Source: Promicromonospora sp. AC04 (lineage in GTDB: Bacteria > Actinomycetota > Actinomycetes > Actinomycetales > Cellulomonadaceae). Taken from it: DNA of 64,000 bases. Below, one piece after another: positions 54,544 through 62,226 of this stretch. How positions within the stretch are numbered: the stretch's first letter is position 1; each line of letters starts with the position of its first letter. A program made the translations under genes and the position numbers. The notes under the pieces are model-generated. The model ran no database searches. It was not told where the DNA came from and saw nothing but the letters and a program-made list of their open reading frames with translations. The DNA lies in NCBI RefSeq assembly GCF_003058225.1, contig NZ_QBUG01000012.1, positions 124,001 to 188,000 of the forward strand. The letters run 5' to 3'.

Positions 54544-55724
54544 CCCTGCCTGGTACTCCCCGCACGATCTTGATCGGCGCCGATACCTACCCGCCCGCCG
54601 TGAACGGCGCCGCCCGGTTCGCAGGAAGCCTGGCCAACGGCCTGGCCAGGCGCGGCTACGACGTGCACGTCGTAGCACCATCCCCGACCGGCCGCCCGAT
54701 GCGCGAGGAGCGCGACGGCGTCGTACTGCACGGGCTGCGTTCCCGCCGGTACCCGTCGCACCACAACCTGCAGGTCTGCCTGCCGTGGGAGACGCGCCGA
54801 GGCATCGCCGAGGTCCTCGAGGAGGTGGAGCCCGACGTCGTGCACACCAACGGCAGCTACATCCTCGGCCGCGCCCTCGTGGACGCGGCGCACCGCGCGG
54901 GCCTCCCCCTGGTGGCCACCAACCACCTGATGCCCGAGAACCTGGTCGGCTACCTGCTGGTGCCCAGCTCGATGCACCGCAAGGTCGGCCAGTGGCTCTG
55001 GCAGGACATCGGCCGCGTCTACTCCAAGGCCGACGTCGTCACGGCCCCCACCCCGCGCGCCGTCGACCTCCTCGCACAGCACGCCGGGCTCACCCACGCC
55101 GTCCCCGTGTCCAACGGCATCGACACCGACCGGTACACGACCACCAACCGCGACGGCCACGCCGAGCCCACCGTCCTGTTCGTCGGCCGCCTGGACCAGG
55201 AGAAGCGGGTCGACGAGATCATCCGGGCCTTCGCCCTGCTCCCCGACGACCTGCCGGGCCGGCTCGAGATCGTCGGCACCGGTACGAAGGCCGACGACTG
55301 GGCGGCGCTCGCCGCGTCGTCCGGCGTCACGGGCCGCGTCCGCTTCCGCGGGTACGTGCCCGACGACGAGCTGCTCACCGCCTACTCCGAGGCCGACGTG
55401 TTCTGCATGCCCGGGGTGGCGGAGCTGCAGAGCCTGGTGACCCTCGAGGCGATGGCCTCGGGCCTGCCGGTGGTCGCCGCCGACGCGATGGCGCTGCCGC
55501 ACCTGGTGCGCCCCGGCGTGAACGGCTGGCTCTACACCCCGGGCGACGTGCGGGAGCTGGCGAACCGGCTGGGCGACCTCCTGGCGGACGCCGGCCTGCG
55601 TCACCGCATGGGCGCGGCCAGCCGGGAGCTGGTCGCTGCGCACGCCGTCGACGGCACCCTCGACGCGTTCGAGGGCATCTACGAGAAGGTCCGTGCCATG
55701 CGCAACCAGCCGGCGACCGCCTGA
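54540..55724 (+). CDS. GT4-family glycosyltransferase (PimB/MgtA-like)
   Basis: GT-B enzyme of 394 residues. Acceptor half begins ILIGADTYPPAVNGAARFAG (GADTYPP...G motif of PimB-type mannosyltransferases). The donor half has VLFVGRLDQEKRVDEII, and the EX7E motif lies in EADVFCMPG...LEAMASGLPVVAADAMALPHLV. Start GTG overlaps the previous stop. Family context suggests mannosylation of a phosphatidylinositol or diacylglycerol acceptor (inference). Acts on the cytoplasmic face. Confidence 0.9.
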   Translation: MTLPGTPRTILIGADTYPPAVNGAARFAGSLANGLARRGYDVHVVAPSPTGRPMREERDGVVLHGLRSRRYPSHHNLQVCLPWETRRGIAEVLEEVEPDVVHTNGSYILGRALVDAAHRAGLPLVATNHLMPENLVGYLLVPSSMHRKVGQWLWQDIGRVYSKADVVTAPTPRAVDLLAQHAGLTHAVPVSNGIDTDRYTTTNRDGHAEPTVLFVGRLDQEKRVDEIIRAFALLPDDLPGRLEIVGTGTKADDWAALAASSGVTGRVRFRGYVPDDELLTAYSEADVFCMPGVAELQSLVTLEAMASGLPVVAADAMALPHLVRPGVNGWLYTPGDVRELANRLGDLLADAGLRHRMGAASRELVAAHAVDGTLDAFEGIYEKVRAMRNQPATA

Positions 55725-55735
55725 CCCCCATCGGA

Positions 55736-55839
55736 CGCCGAAGTAGAACTGTGGCGAGATAGAACTGTGGCTTCGCGCTCAGCTTCTGTCTCGCCACAGT
55801 TCTGTCTCGCCACAGTTCGCCACAGTTCTACTTCGGCGC
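55736..55839. repeat. Palindromic repeat, family shared with 26.1 kb (copy 2)
   Basis: The left arm from 55736 carries two copies of AGAACTGTGG joined by CGAGAT; the right arm to 55839 carries three inverted copies of it, so one unit has been duplicated. It fills the gap between converging glycosyltransferase and NRAMP-related genes. The same unit occurs at 26121-26214. Likely a terminator in place, and a dispersed element by sequence. Confidence 0.8.
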
Positions 55840-55850
55840 CAGGGGTGGGG

Positions 55851-57197
55851 TCAGGCGCCGAGGAGCGGGGCTATCGCCTTGTACAGCTCGTTCCCGCCGA
55901 GGACCAGGAACATCACGGCCACCAGGACGAGGACCACGTTGATCCACCAGCGGTTGCGCCACCGGGCCGGCACCGCCTTGGAGTTGTTGAGGAACAGCAG
56001 CGTCAGCGCGAGGAACGGCATGAACAGCGAGCCCAGCGCGCCGTAGACCACGACGAGCAGGATCGGCTTGTCGAGGAACAGCAGCGCCATCGGCGGGAAC
56101 GTCAGCCACAGGATGTAGATCCGGTAGTACGTGCCGCCGGCACCGCGGCGCGGGTCGTCGCTCGGCAGGTTGCGCATGGTGGCGACGAAGTCGGCGAACA
56201 TGAGCGACACGCCGTGCCAGACGCCGATCACCGACGAGAACGTGGCGGCGAAGAACCCGACCAGGAACAGCGGCGCCATGAACGCCCCGTACCGCTGGGC
56301 GAGCACGTCCGCGAGGTCGATGAGCCCCTCCTCGCCGTCGGCCACCGCCATGCCCGCCGAGTACAGGAGCTCCGCGCCGACGACCAGCATGGACACCACG
56401 AAGATGCCCGACATGACGTACGCCCACGCGTTGTCGATCCGCATGACGCGCATCCAGCAGGGCGTGGACCAGCCCTTCTCGGCGAGCCAGTACCCGTAGG
56501 CGGCCAGGGTGATGGTGCCGCCGACGCCGCCCGCGAGGCCGAGCGTGTTCAGGACCGCGCCGTCGGGGATGATCGGCACCAGGCCGGCCACGATCTCGCC
56601 GAGGTTCGGCGTCGTCAGCGCCGCTGAGCCCACGACGGTCACGAACATGACGCCGATGAGGACGGCCATGACGTTCTCGAACGGCTTGTACTTGCCGAAC
56701 CAGACGAGCAGCAGACCCGCGACCCCGGAGAGCATCGCCCAGTACCGGATGTCCACTCCCGGGAACAGCCCGTTCAGCGCGAGGCCGACGCCGGACATCG
56801 CGGCGGCGCCGTAGCTGAAGCCCCACACCACCACGTAGATGCCGAAGTAGACGACGGCCCACAGGCCGAGCGACTTCCAGCCGTCGAAGATGGTGCGGCC
56901 GGTCGCGAGCGTCCAGCGACCGGCACCCTCGACCAGGGCGATCTTCACGACGACGCCGAGGATCACCGCCCACAGCAGCGCGTACCCATAGTTGCTGCCC
57001 GCGACCATCGTGGCGACGAGGTCACCGGCACCGATGCCGGTGGCCGCGACGACGAGGCCCGGGCCGATGATCTTCCAGCGCGGCTTCTCGGCAGCGCCGT
57101 CGTGCCCGACGTCGGCCCCGTTGCCGGACGTCTGTGGCTCCTCGGTTGGTCGATCCCCTGTCAATTCTTGTGAAGTGACCTCATTGTCCTTTTCCAT
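55851..57197 (-). CDS. NRAMP-related transporter lacking the DPGN motif
   Basis: Membrane protein of 448 residues with about eleven spans and the overall NRAMP/SLC11 pattern (GPGLVVAATGIGAGDLVATMVAGS in span 1). The canonical span 1 DPGN, whose Asp and Asn bind divalent metal, is replaced by GAGD, and the span 6 MPHN-type motif is absent (GGTITLAAYGYWLAEKGW). It is therefore a distant NRAMP relative, perhaps of the Mg2+ transporting kind. ATG at 57197 with AAAAGGA-type context. The cytoplasmic N-terminus of 40 residues is acidic. Confidence 0.87.
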   Translation of the reverse strand: MEKDNEVTSQELTGDRPTEEPQTSGNGADVGHDGAAEKPRWKIIGPGLVVAATGIGAGDLVATMVAGSNYGYALLWAVILGVVVKIALVEGAGRWTLATGRTIFDGWKSLGLWAVVYFGIYVVVWGFSYGAAAMSGVGLALNGLFPGVDIRYWAMLSGVAGLLLVWFGKYKPFENVMAVLIGVMFVTVVGSAALTTPNLGEIVAGLVPIIPDGAVLNTLGLAGGVGGTITLAAYGYWLAEKGWSTPCWMRVMRIDNAWAYVMSGIFVVSMLVVGAELLYSAGMAVADGEEGLIDLADVLAQRYGAFMAPLFLVGFFAATFSSVIGVWHGVSLMFADFVATMRNLPSDDPRRGAGGTYYRIYILWLTFPPMALLFLDKPILLVVVYGALGSLFMPFLALTLLFLNNSKAVPARWRNRWWINVVLVLVAVMFLVLGGNELYKAIAPLLGA

Positions 57198-57557
57198 GGC
57201 GTGACTGTACCCAGGGTTTCACCCGCCCGAAAGGACCCGGTATCGGCGCCCGGCACACCGTGCGACCGTCCACCCGCCACGTCGTGGTGGAGGGGTGGCC
57301 TCCCGTCGACCGCACCACCTGCTCCTGTCCGGCCGCCGATGAAGGCTGACATCGGATATCAATTCTGTTATGTCTGAGTTACGGGTATTCCCGGCCGACC
57401 TTCCGTCGGGTTCGATCCTGGAATGTCTCGTTTTCATTCCTTGCCCACTCCATTCGTTCCGATTGACAGGATGAAATTCCGGTCTGATGCTCGTCATGGT
57501 GCGGCACACATGTGTGCTCCACCGCTGTTTCGACGGAGCTATTCGAGGGGAAAGACA
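57198..57557. other. Divergent intergenic region, AT-richer than its surroundings
   Basis: These 360 bases separate the NRAMP-related gene from the repeat-protein gene. Between about 57340 and 57480 the base composition drops well below the local GC. TTGACA at 57463-57468 is a consensus -35 for the plus strand, but the expected -10 (near GATGCT) is poor. ACACATGTGT (57506-57515) is a short palindrome. No riboswitch was recognised. Confidence 0.4.
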
Positions 57558-58163
57558 ATGATCCGAGGATTCCGTGGGATAGGTCGTACGGGGGCGGTCT
57601 TCGCCCTGTCGGCCGGTCTGGTTTACGCAGGAGCAGCAGGTGCGAGCGCGCTGGCGATGGCCGAGGGCGACACGCCCGCCGACCAGCCGATCAGCGCGCC
57701 CGCCACCGACGCCGCGACGGACGTGGTGCCCGACGCCGCGGTCGAGGCCCCGGCGGCCGACGCCCCGGTCGAAGCCCCCGTGCCGGACGTCCCGGCGCCC
57801 GACGTGGCCGTCGACGCCCCAGTGCCCGACGTTCCCGTCGAAGCACCGGTGCCGGACGTCCCGATCGAGGCCCCCGTGCCGGACGTTCCCATCGACGCAC
57901 CGGTGCCCGACGTCCCGATCGACGCCCCCGTACCCGACCTTCCCGTCGACAACCCGGTGCCGGACGTTCCCGTGCCCGACCTCCCGGTCCCCGAGCTTCC
58001 GGTCCCTGAGCTTCCGGTGCCCGAGCTTCCGGTCCCCGAGCTTCCGATCCCCGAGCTGCCCGGCCTCGGCCTGCTCGACGGTCTGATCTCCACCGTCACC
58101 GACACGGTCACCGGCCTGCTCGGCACCCTCCTCGGCCTGCTAGGTGGCGTGGCCCCGGTGTGA
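57558..58163 (+). CDS. Secreted Pro/Val/Asp repeat protein, function unknown
   Basis: Protein of 201 residues. A signal peptide occupies residues 1-33 (basic MIRGFRGIGR, core AVFALSAGLVYAGAAG). From residue 72 come nine-residue repeats APVPDVPI(D/E), six or so, then shorter PVPEL repeats to about 168, and a hydrophobic Gly/Leu-rich tail (GLLDGLISTVTDTVTGLLG). Extended, acidic, wall-spanning structure is likely; no enzyme motif, no LPXTG. GAGGGG lies seven bases before the ATG. It has its own terminator. Not recognised as any named family. Confidence 0.85.
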   Translation: MIRGFRGIGRTGAVFALSAGLVYAGAAGASALAMAEGDTPADQPISAPATDAATDVVPDAAVEAPAADAPVEAPVPDVPAPDVAVDAPVPDVPVEAPVPDVPIEAPVPDVPIDAPVPDVPIDAPVPDLPVDNPVPDVPVPDLPVPELPVPELPVPELPVPELPIPELPGLGLLDGLISTVTDTVTGLLGTLLGLLGGVAPV

Positions 58164-58223
58164 TAGCAAATGCCTATTCCGCCGGCCGCTTTCGAGCGGA
58201 GAACTGGCGGTGAACAGGCAGTA

Positions 58224-58269
58224 GCGAGGCCCTTTCCCGGAAGCTCGGGAAAGGGCCTCGCTGTCTTTT
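58224..58269 (+). terminator. Strong intrinsic terminator of the repeat-protein gene
   Basis: Perfect 16-base arms (58224-58239 and 58246-58261), six-base loop, then TGTCTTTT. This is the most canonical terminator in the window. Confidence 0.9.
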
Positions 58270-58364
58270 GAACAAACGTCCTACTCAAGGCGATCTCGCG
58301 CTCGTCCCACGCAGAAGCCGATAACTTCTAGCCAGACCGATGACTCCATTGAGGCCTTCATGCC

Positions 58365-58616
58365 TCATTCAGCCCGCCCGAACCAGAGGCACCAACCAGA
58401 GCAGGCCCCGCCCTCCTCCAGCCGGCCCTCGGCCACGTCGGTGGGCCGCTCCCGGTCCACGGAGACGCGCTCGTCGAGCGCGGTCATCTCCTCCTGGGTG
58501 AGCGCGGCGGAGATCGGGTCGAAGGTCTGGTCGCGGCCGCGCACGGCCTCGTACCCCTCGATCCGGTCAGGTTCGCCGCTCGGCAGCGCCCGCCTGGGAC
58601 CCCGCGCCCAAGACAC
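58365..58616 (-). pseudogene. Remnant of an osmoprotectant (OpuAC-type) substrate-binding protein gene
   Basis: A frame of 83 codons contains a stretch resembling the C-terminal end of glycine betaine/quaternary amine binding proteins: ISAALTQEEMTALDERVSVDRERPTDVAEGRLEEGG. The rest of such a protein (about 270 residues) is missing, and the first 25 residues here are unrelated. No start signal is convincing. I infer a decayed gene end left by a deletion. It could also be a coincidental match. Confidence 0.5.
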
Positions 58617-58621
58617 CGAGG

Positions 58622-58650
58622 TTTAACAGGACTGCAACACATTGCATACA
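58622..58650 (+). promoter_or_regulatory. Candidate promoter of the peptide-uptake operon
   Basis: TTTAAC (58622-58627) and CATACA (58645-58650), 17 bases apart, could serve as -35 and -10, each matching the consensus in three or four positions. The initiation point would be near 58657, just before GAGAGGAG. Confidence 0.4.
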
Positions 58651-58682
58651 CCCCGGTTGAGAGAGGAGTGATTGTATGCAAT
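58641..58682. promoter_or_regulatory. Inverted-repeat operator of the peptide-uptake operon
   Basis: ATTGCATACA (58641-58650) and TGTATGCAAT (58673-58682) are perfect reverse complements 22 bases apart. TGCAA (58633-58637) and TTGCA (58642-58646) form a further small palindrome. Sites with TTGTATGCAA resemble GntR-family operators. One site overlaps the proposed -10, the other the start of translation, which would suit repression. No regulator gene lies in the window. Confidence 0.5.
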
Positions 58683-58713
58683 CGTCCCTGTCAGACCCGG
58701 ATTGGATTCTCCA

Positions 58714-60372
58714 GTGCGCACTCCCACGCCGCCGCGGCTGCGCGGCCCACTCGCCCCCGCCGCCGGCCTCCTCGCCGCGGTCCTCGTGCTGTCCGGCTGC
58801 CAGGAGGTGCAGACCAGCACCGCCCCGGCGGAGGAGACGGCCGACGTCACCGGCGTCGGCCTCGACGGCAAGACGATCGCCGAGGGCGGCGACCTCGTCA
58901 TGGCCCTGTCGGCCGAGCCCGACGTGCTCGACCCCACCACCTCGTCGTCGCTCTACACGCGCTACGTCATGCAGACGATGTGCGAGAAGCTCTACGACAT
59001 CGACGCCTCGGGCGAGATCGTCCCGATGCTCGCCACCGAGCTCCCCGAGGTGTCCGAGGACGGCCTCACCGTCACGTTCCCCCTCAAGGAGGGCGTGCAG
59101 TTCGCCGACGGCACGCCGTTCGACGCCGAGGCCGTCAAGACGTCCATCGAGCGCCACCTCACCAAGGAGGACTCGTCCCGGCGCAGCGAGCTGGGGCCCA
59201 TCACCGACGTCAAGGCGGTCGACGACCTCACGGTCGAGATCGACTACGAGACGCCGTTCGCGCCGATCGCCGCGGTCCTCGCCGACCGCGCGGGCATGAT
59301 CATGTCGCCGACCGAGCTGGAGAAGACCGGCGACGACTTCGGTGAGCACCCCGTCTGCGTGGGTGCGTTCAAGTTCGTCGAGCGCGTGCCTCAGACGTCC
59401 ATCACGGTCGAGCGCGACCCCCTGTACTACGACGCCGAGAACGTGCACCTGGACTCGATCACCTACCGCATCATCACCGACGCCAGCATCCGCGCCGCCA
59501 ACCTGCGCTCCGGCGACGTCCAGGTCGCCGACACCCTCTCGACCCAGGACCTCACCGAGCTGGAGGCCGACGAGAACGTGGGCCTGCTCGAGGTCGGCTC
59601 CCTGGGCTACCAGGCCATGACGGTCAACGTCGGCAACACCGACGGCGTCGGCGCACCGCCCGGCAAGATCGACACCCCGATCGCCACCGACCCCCGGGTC
59701 CGCCAGGCCCTGTCGATGGCGGTGGACCGCGAGCAGCTCGTGAAGTCCGTCTTCAACGACCGGTTCGACCCGGCCTGCTCGCCGATCGCGCCGTCGTCCA
59801 CGTTCAGCACCGCGGCCAGCGAGGCCTGTCCCGAGTACGACCCCGAGGGCGCCAAGGCGCTCCTGGAGGAGGCCGGGGTGGAGACGCCGTACAAGATCGA
59901 GATGAAGGTGACCAACACGCCCGACACCCTGCGCCTCGCGCAGGCGGTCCAGGCGTCGGTGGCCGACGGCGGTTTCGAGGTCGAGATCGTGCCCGTCGAG
60001 TACTCCTCGCTGCTGGAGGTGCAGGAGCAGGGCGACTTCGACCTGCTCCAGCTCGGCTGGTCGGGCCGCGTGGACCCGCACGGCAACATGTTCAACTTCC
60101 TGTCCACGGGCGCGGGCAACAACTACTCCGGGTACAGCAACCCCGAGGTCGACGACCTGCTCACCGAGGCGGCGACCGTCATCGACCCGGCCGAGCGCGC
60201 CGAGCTGTACGGGCAGGTGGTCACGCAGGTCCAGAAGGACAACCCGATCATCTACCTGTACCGGACGCGCAGCCTGACCGGCTACGTCGGTGAGGTCGCG
60301 GGCATCTCCACCTACGCCGACGGCGTGGTGCGGCTGAGCCACGCCGCGTTCGTCGAGCCCACCGAAGGCTGA
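58714..60372 (+). CDS. Peptide ABC transporter substrate-binding lipoprotein (family 5)
   Basis: Extracellular peptide-binding protein of 552 residues. With GTG 58714 the protein opens with a lipoprotein signal (RTPTPPRLRG, hydrophobic core, Cys29 in VLSGC). Family 5 features: MALSAEPDVLDPTTSSSLYTR, the TFPLKEGVQFADGTPFDAEAVKTS region and GWSGRVDPHGNMFNF. An in-frame TTG at 58672 follows AGGAG by only three bases, while the ATG best spaced to it (58676) is in another frame, so the start is uncertain. The ligand may be glutathione or a gamma-glutamyl peptide given the following gamma-glutamyltransferase (inference). Confidence 0.9.
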   Translation: MRTPTPPRLRGPLAPAAGLLAAVLVLSGCQEVQTSTAPAEETADVTGVGLDGKTIAEGGDLVMALSAEPDVLDPTTSSSLYTRYVMQTMCEKLYDIDASGEIVPMLATELPEVSEDGLTVTFPLKEGVQFADGTPFDAEAVKTSIERHLTKEDSSRRSELGPITDVKAVDDLTVEIDYETPFAPIAAVLADRAGMIMSPTELEKTGDDFGEHPVCVGAFKFVERVPQTSITVERDPLYYDAENVHLDSITYRIITDASIRAANLRSGDVQVADTLSTQDLTELEADENVGLLEVGSLGYQAMTVNVGNTDGVGAPPGKIDTPIATDPRVRQALSMAVDREQLVKSVFNDRFDPACSPIAPSSTFSTAASEACPEYDPEGAKALLEEAGVETPYKIEMKVTNTPDTLRLAQAVQASVADGGFEVEIVPVEYSSLLEVQEQGDFDLLQLGWSGRVDPHGNMFNFLSTGAGNNYSGYSNPEVDDLLTEAATVIDPAERAELYGQVVTQVQKDNPIIYLYRTRSLTGYVGEVAGISTYADGVVRLSHAAFVEPTEG

Positions 60373-60383
60373 GAGCACAGGCG

Positions 60384-61337
60384 ATGCGTCGTTACCTCCT
60401 CGCCCGTCTCGGCCAGTCGGCGATCACGCTGCTGCTGGCGTCCGTGGTGATCTTCCTGGGTGTGCGCATGCTGCCCGGCGACCCCGCGCTCGCTATGGCG
60501 GGCGAGGAGGCCACGCCGGAGCGGCTCGCCATGATCCGCGCCGACCTCGGCCTGGACCAGCCGGTCTGGGTGCAGTACGCGCGGTTCCTCGCCGAGGTCG
60601 CCTCGGGCGACCTCGGCGAGTCCACCCGCACGGGCGCCTCCGTGGCGAGCATGATCGCCGCCACGCTGCCCGTGACGCTCTGGCTGTCGCTCTACGCGAT
60701 AGTCGTCGCCGTCGTGACCGGCGTGGCGCTCGGCCTGCTCGCCGAGCGCTACCGCGGCCGCTGGCCCGAGTGGGTCGCGAACGCGGCGGCGCTCACCAGC
60801 CTGTCGGTGCCGAACTTCTGGCTCGGCATGCTCGCGATCCTCTACCTGTGCATCGGGCTGGGCCTGTTCCCGGCGTCGGGCTACGTGCCGCTCACGGAGG
60901 ACCCGGTGGGCTGGGCGGTGCACCTGACCCTGCCCGCGCTCATCCTGGGCACCGGGCTGGCCGCCGTCATCATGCGGCAGACCCGCGCCTCCATGATCGA
61001 CGCGATGCAGACCGACTACGTGCGCACGGCCCGCGCCAAGGGCCTCGGCCGCACCCGCGTGCTGCTGCGGTACGGGCTGCGCAACTCCCTGATCGTCGTG
61101 GTCACGATCGCCGGGCTCCAGCTCGGCGGCCTCATCTCGGGCGCCGTCGTGACCGAGCAGATCTTCGCCCTGCCCGGGTTCGGCAAGCTCACGCTCGACG
61201 CCGTCTTCCAGCGCGACTACCCGGTCATCCAGGCCGTCGTGGTGCTGACCACGGTGGGGTACGTGCTGGTGAACCTGGCCGTGGACGTCCTGTACTCCGT
61301 CATCGACCCGCGTATCCGAGTGGGAGGTCGCTCATGA
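60384..61337 (+). CDS. Peptide ABC transporter permease, DppB/GsiC type
   Basis: Membrane subunit of 317 residues with six spans. The N-terminal MRRYLLARLGQSAITLL and RMLPGDPALAMAGEEAT pattern and the EAA-type loop YVRTARAKGLGRTRVLLRY are typical of DppB. ATG at 60384, 11 bases after the binding-protein stop. It overlaps the next permease by four bases. The operon contains no ATPase within the window; these may lie beyond the gamma-glutamyltransferase. Confidence 0.94.
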   Translation: MRRYLLARLGQSAITLLLASVVIFLGVRMLPGDPALAMAGEEATPERLAMIRADLGLDQPVWVQYARFLAEVASGDLGESTRTGASVASMIAATLPVTLWLSLYAIVVAVVTGVALGLLAERYRGRWPEWVANAAALTSLSVPNFWLGMLAILYLCIGLGLFPASGYVPLTEDPVGWAVHLTLPALILGTGLAAVIMRQTRASMIDAMQTDYVRTARAKGLGRTRVLLRYGLRNSLIVVVTIAGLQLGGLISGAVVTEQIFALPGFGKLTLDAVFQRDYPVIQAVVVLTTVGYVLVNLAVDVLYSVIDPRIRVGGRS

Positions 61338-62221
61338 CCGTCATCGAACACGGCGACCTCGCACCCGACCTGGCTCCCGCCGTCGTGGGCCCGCGGCGCC
61401 TGCTGTCCCGGCTGCGCACCCCGCAGGCGATCGTGGGCGGCGCCATGCTCGCGATCGTCGTCCTGGCCGGGCTGCTCGCGCCCCTGCTGGCCCCGCACGG
61501 GCCGGCCGAGGTGCACTTCGACGCCCCGTTCCAGCTGCCCGGCACCATCGGCTATGCGCTCGGCACCGACGACCTGGGCCGCGACGTCCTGTCCCGGATG
61601 ATGTACGGGATCCGGGCGTCGCTCATGGTGGGGATCGTCGCGGTGGGCCTCGCCGTCGTCGTCGGGACGCCGCTCGGGCTGGCCGCCGGCTACTGGCGGT
61701 GGCTCGACGCGCCCGTCTCGCGCCTGACCGACGTGACCCTCGCGTTCCCGTTCCTCATCCTCGCGGTGGGGCTGGCCGCCATCAACGGGCCCAGCCTGGC
61801 CGGGGCCGCGATCTCGCTCGGCATCGCGCAGGTGCCGACCATGGTGCGTGTGGTGCGGGCCGAGACGATGCGGCTCAAGGAGAGCCCGTTCGTGCTCGCC
61901 GCCACCGCGATGGACGCGTCGGGCCCACGGATCCTCGCCCAGCACATCCTGCCCAACTGCCTCTCGGCGATCATCGTGCAGGCCACGGTGATCATGCCGG
62001 CGGCGGTCCTGGGCGAGGCGGTGCTCTCGTTCCTCGGGCTCGGCATCCAGCCGCCCACGCCGAGCCTGGGCATCATGCTCTCGGACGCGCAGCAGTACCT
62101 GGGCCGCGCGCCCACCGCCGCGCTGTTCCCCGGCCTGGCCATCGTGGCCATCTGCCTCGGCTTCAACCTCCTCGGGGACGCCCTGCGCGACGCCCTCGAC
62201 CCGACCTCCGACCGTAAGTGA
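61334..62221 (+). CDS. Peptide ABC transporter permease, DppC/GsiD type
   Basis: Second permease, 295 residues. The soluble N-terminus leads to span 1 (about 36-56), followed by the DppC signature GTDDLGRDVLSRMMYGIRASL and the EAA-type loop VLAATAMDASGPRILAQHILPN. ATG overlaps the previous stop (ATGA). Last membrane component before the gamma-glutamyltransferase, which starts six bases downstream. Confidence 0.94.
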   Translation: MTVIEHGDLAPDLAPAVVGPRRLLSRLRTPQAIVGGAMLAIVVLAGLLAPLLAPHGPAEVHFDAPFQLPGTIGYALGTDDLGRDVLSRMMYGIRASLMVGIVAVGLAVVVGTPLGLAAGYWRWLDAPVSRLTDVTLAFPFLILAVGLAAINGPSLAGAAISLGIAQVPTMVRVVRAETMRLKESPFVLAATAMDASGPRILAQHILPNCLSAIIVQATVIMPAAVLGEAVLSFLGLGIQPPTPSLGIMLSDAQQYLGRAPTAALFPGLAIVAICLGFNLLGDALRDALDPTSDRK

Positions 62222-62226
62222 GTGTT

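Noticed and set aside
57198-57557. Riboswitch (c-di-AMP or Mg2+) in front of the repeat-protein or NRAMP-related gene
   Set aside because: Neighbours made it plausible, but I could not match the conserved cores of ydaO, M-box or yybP motifs on either strand.
58676-59299. Protein of about 207 residues from the ATG best placed to the Shine-Dalgarno
   Set aside because: The frame gives a Pro/Arg/Ser-rich product with no domain and overlaps a well-supported binding-protein gene in another phase.
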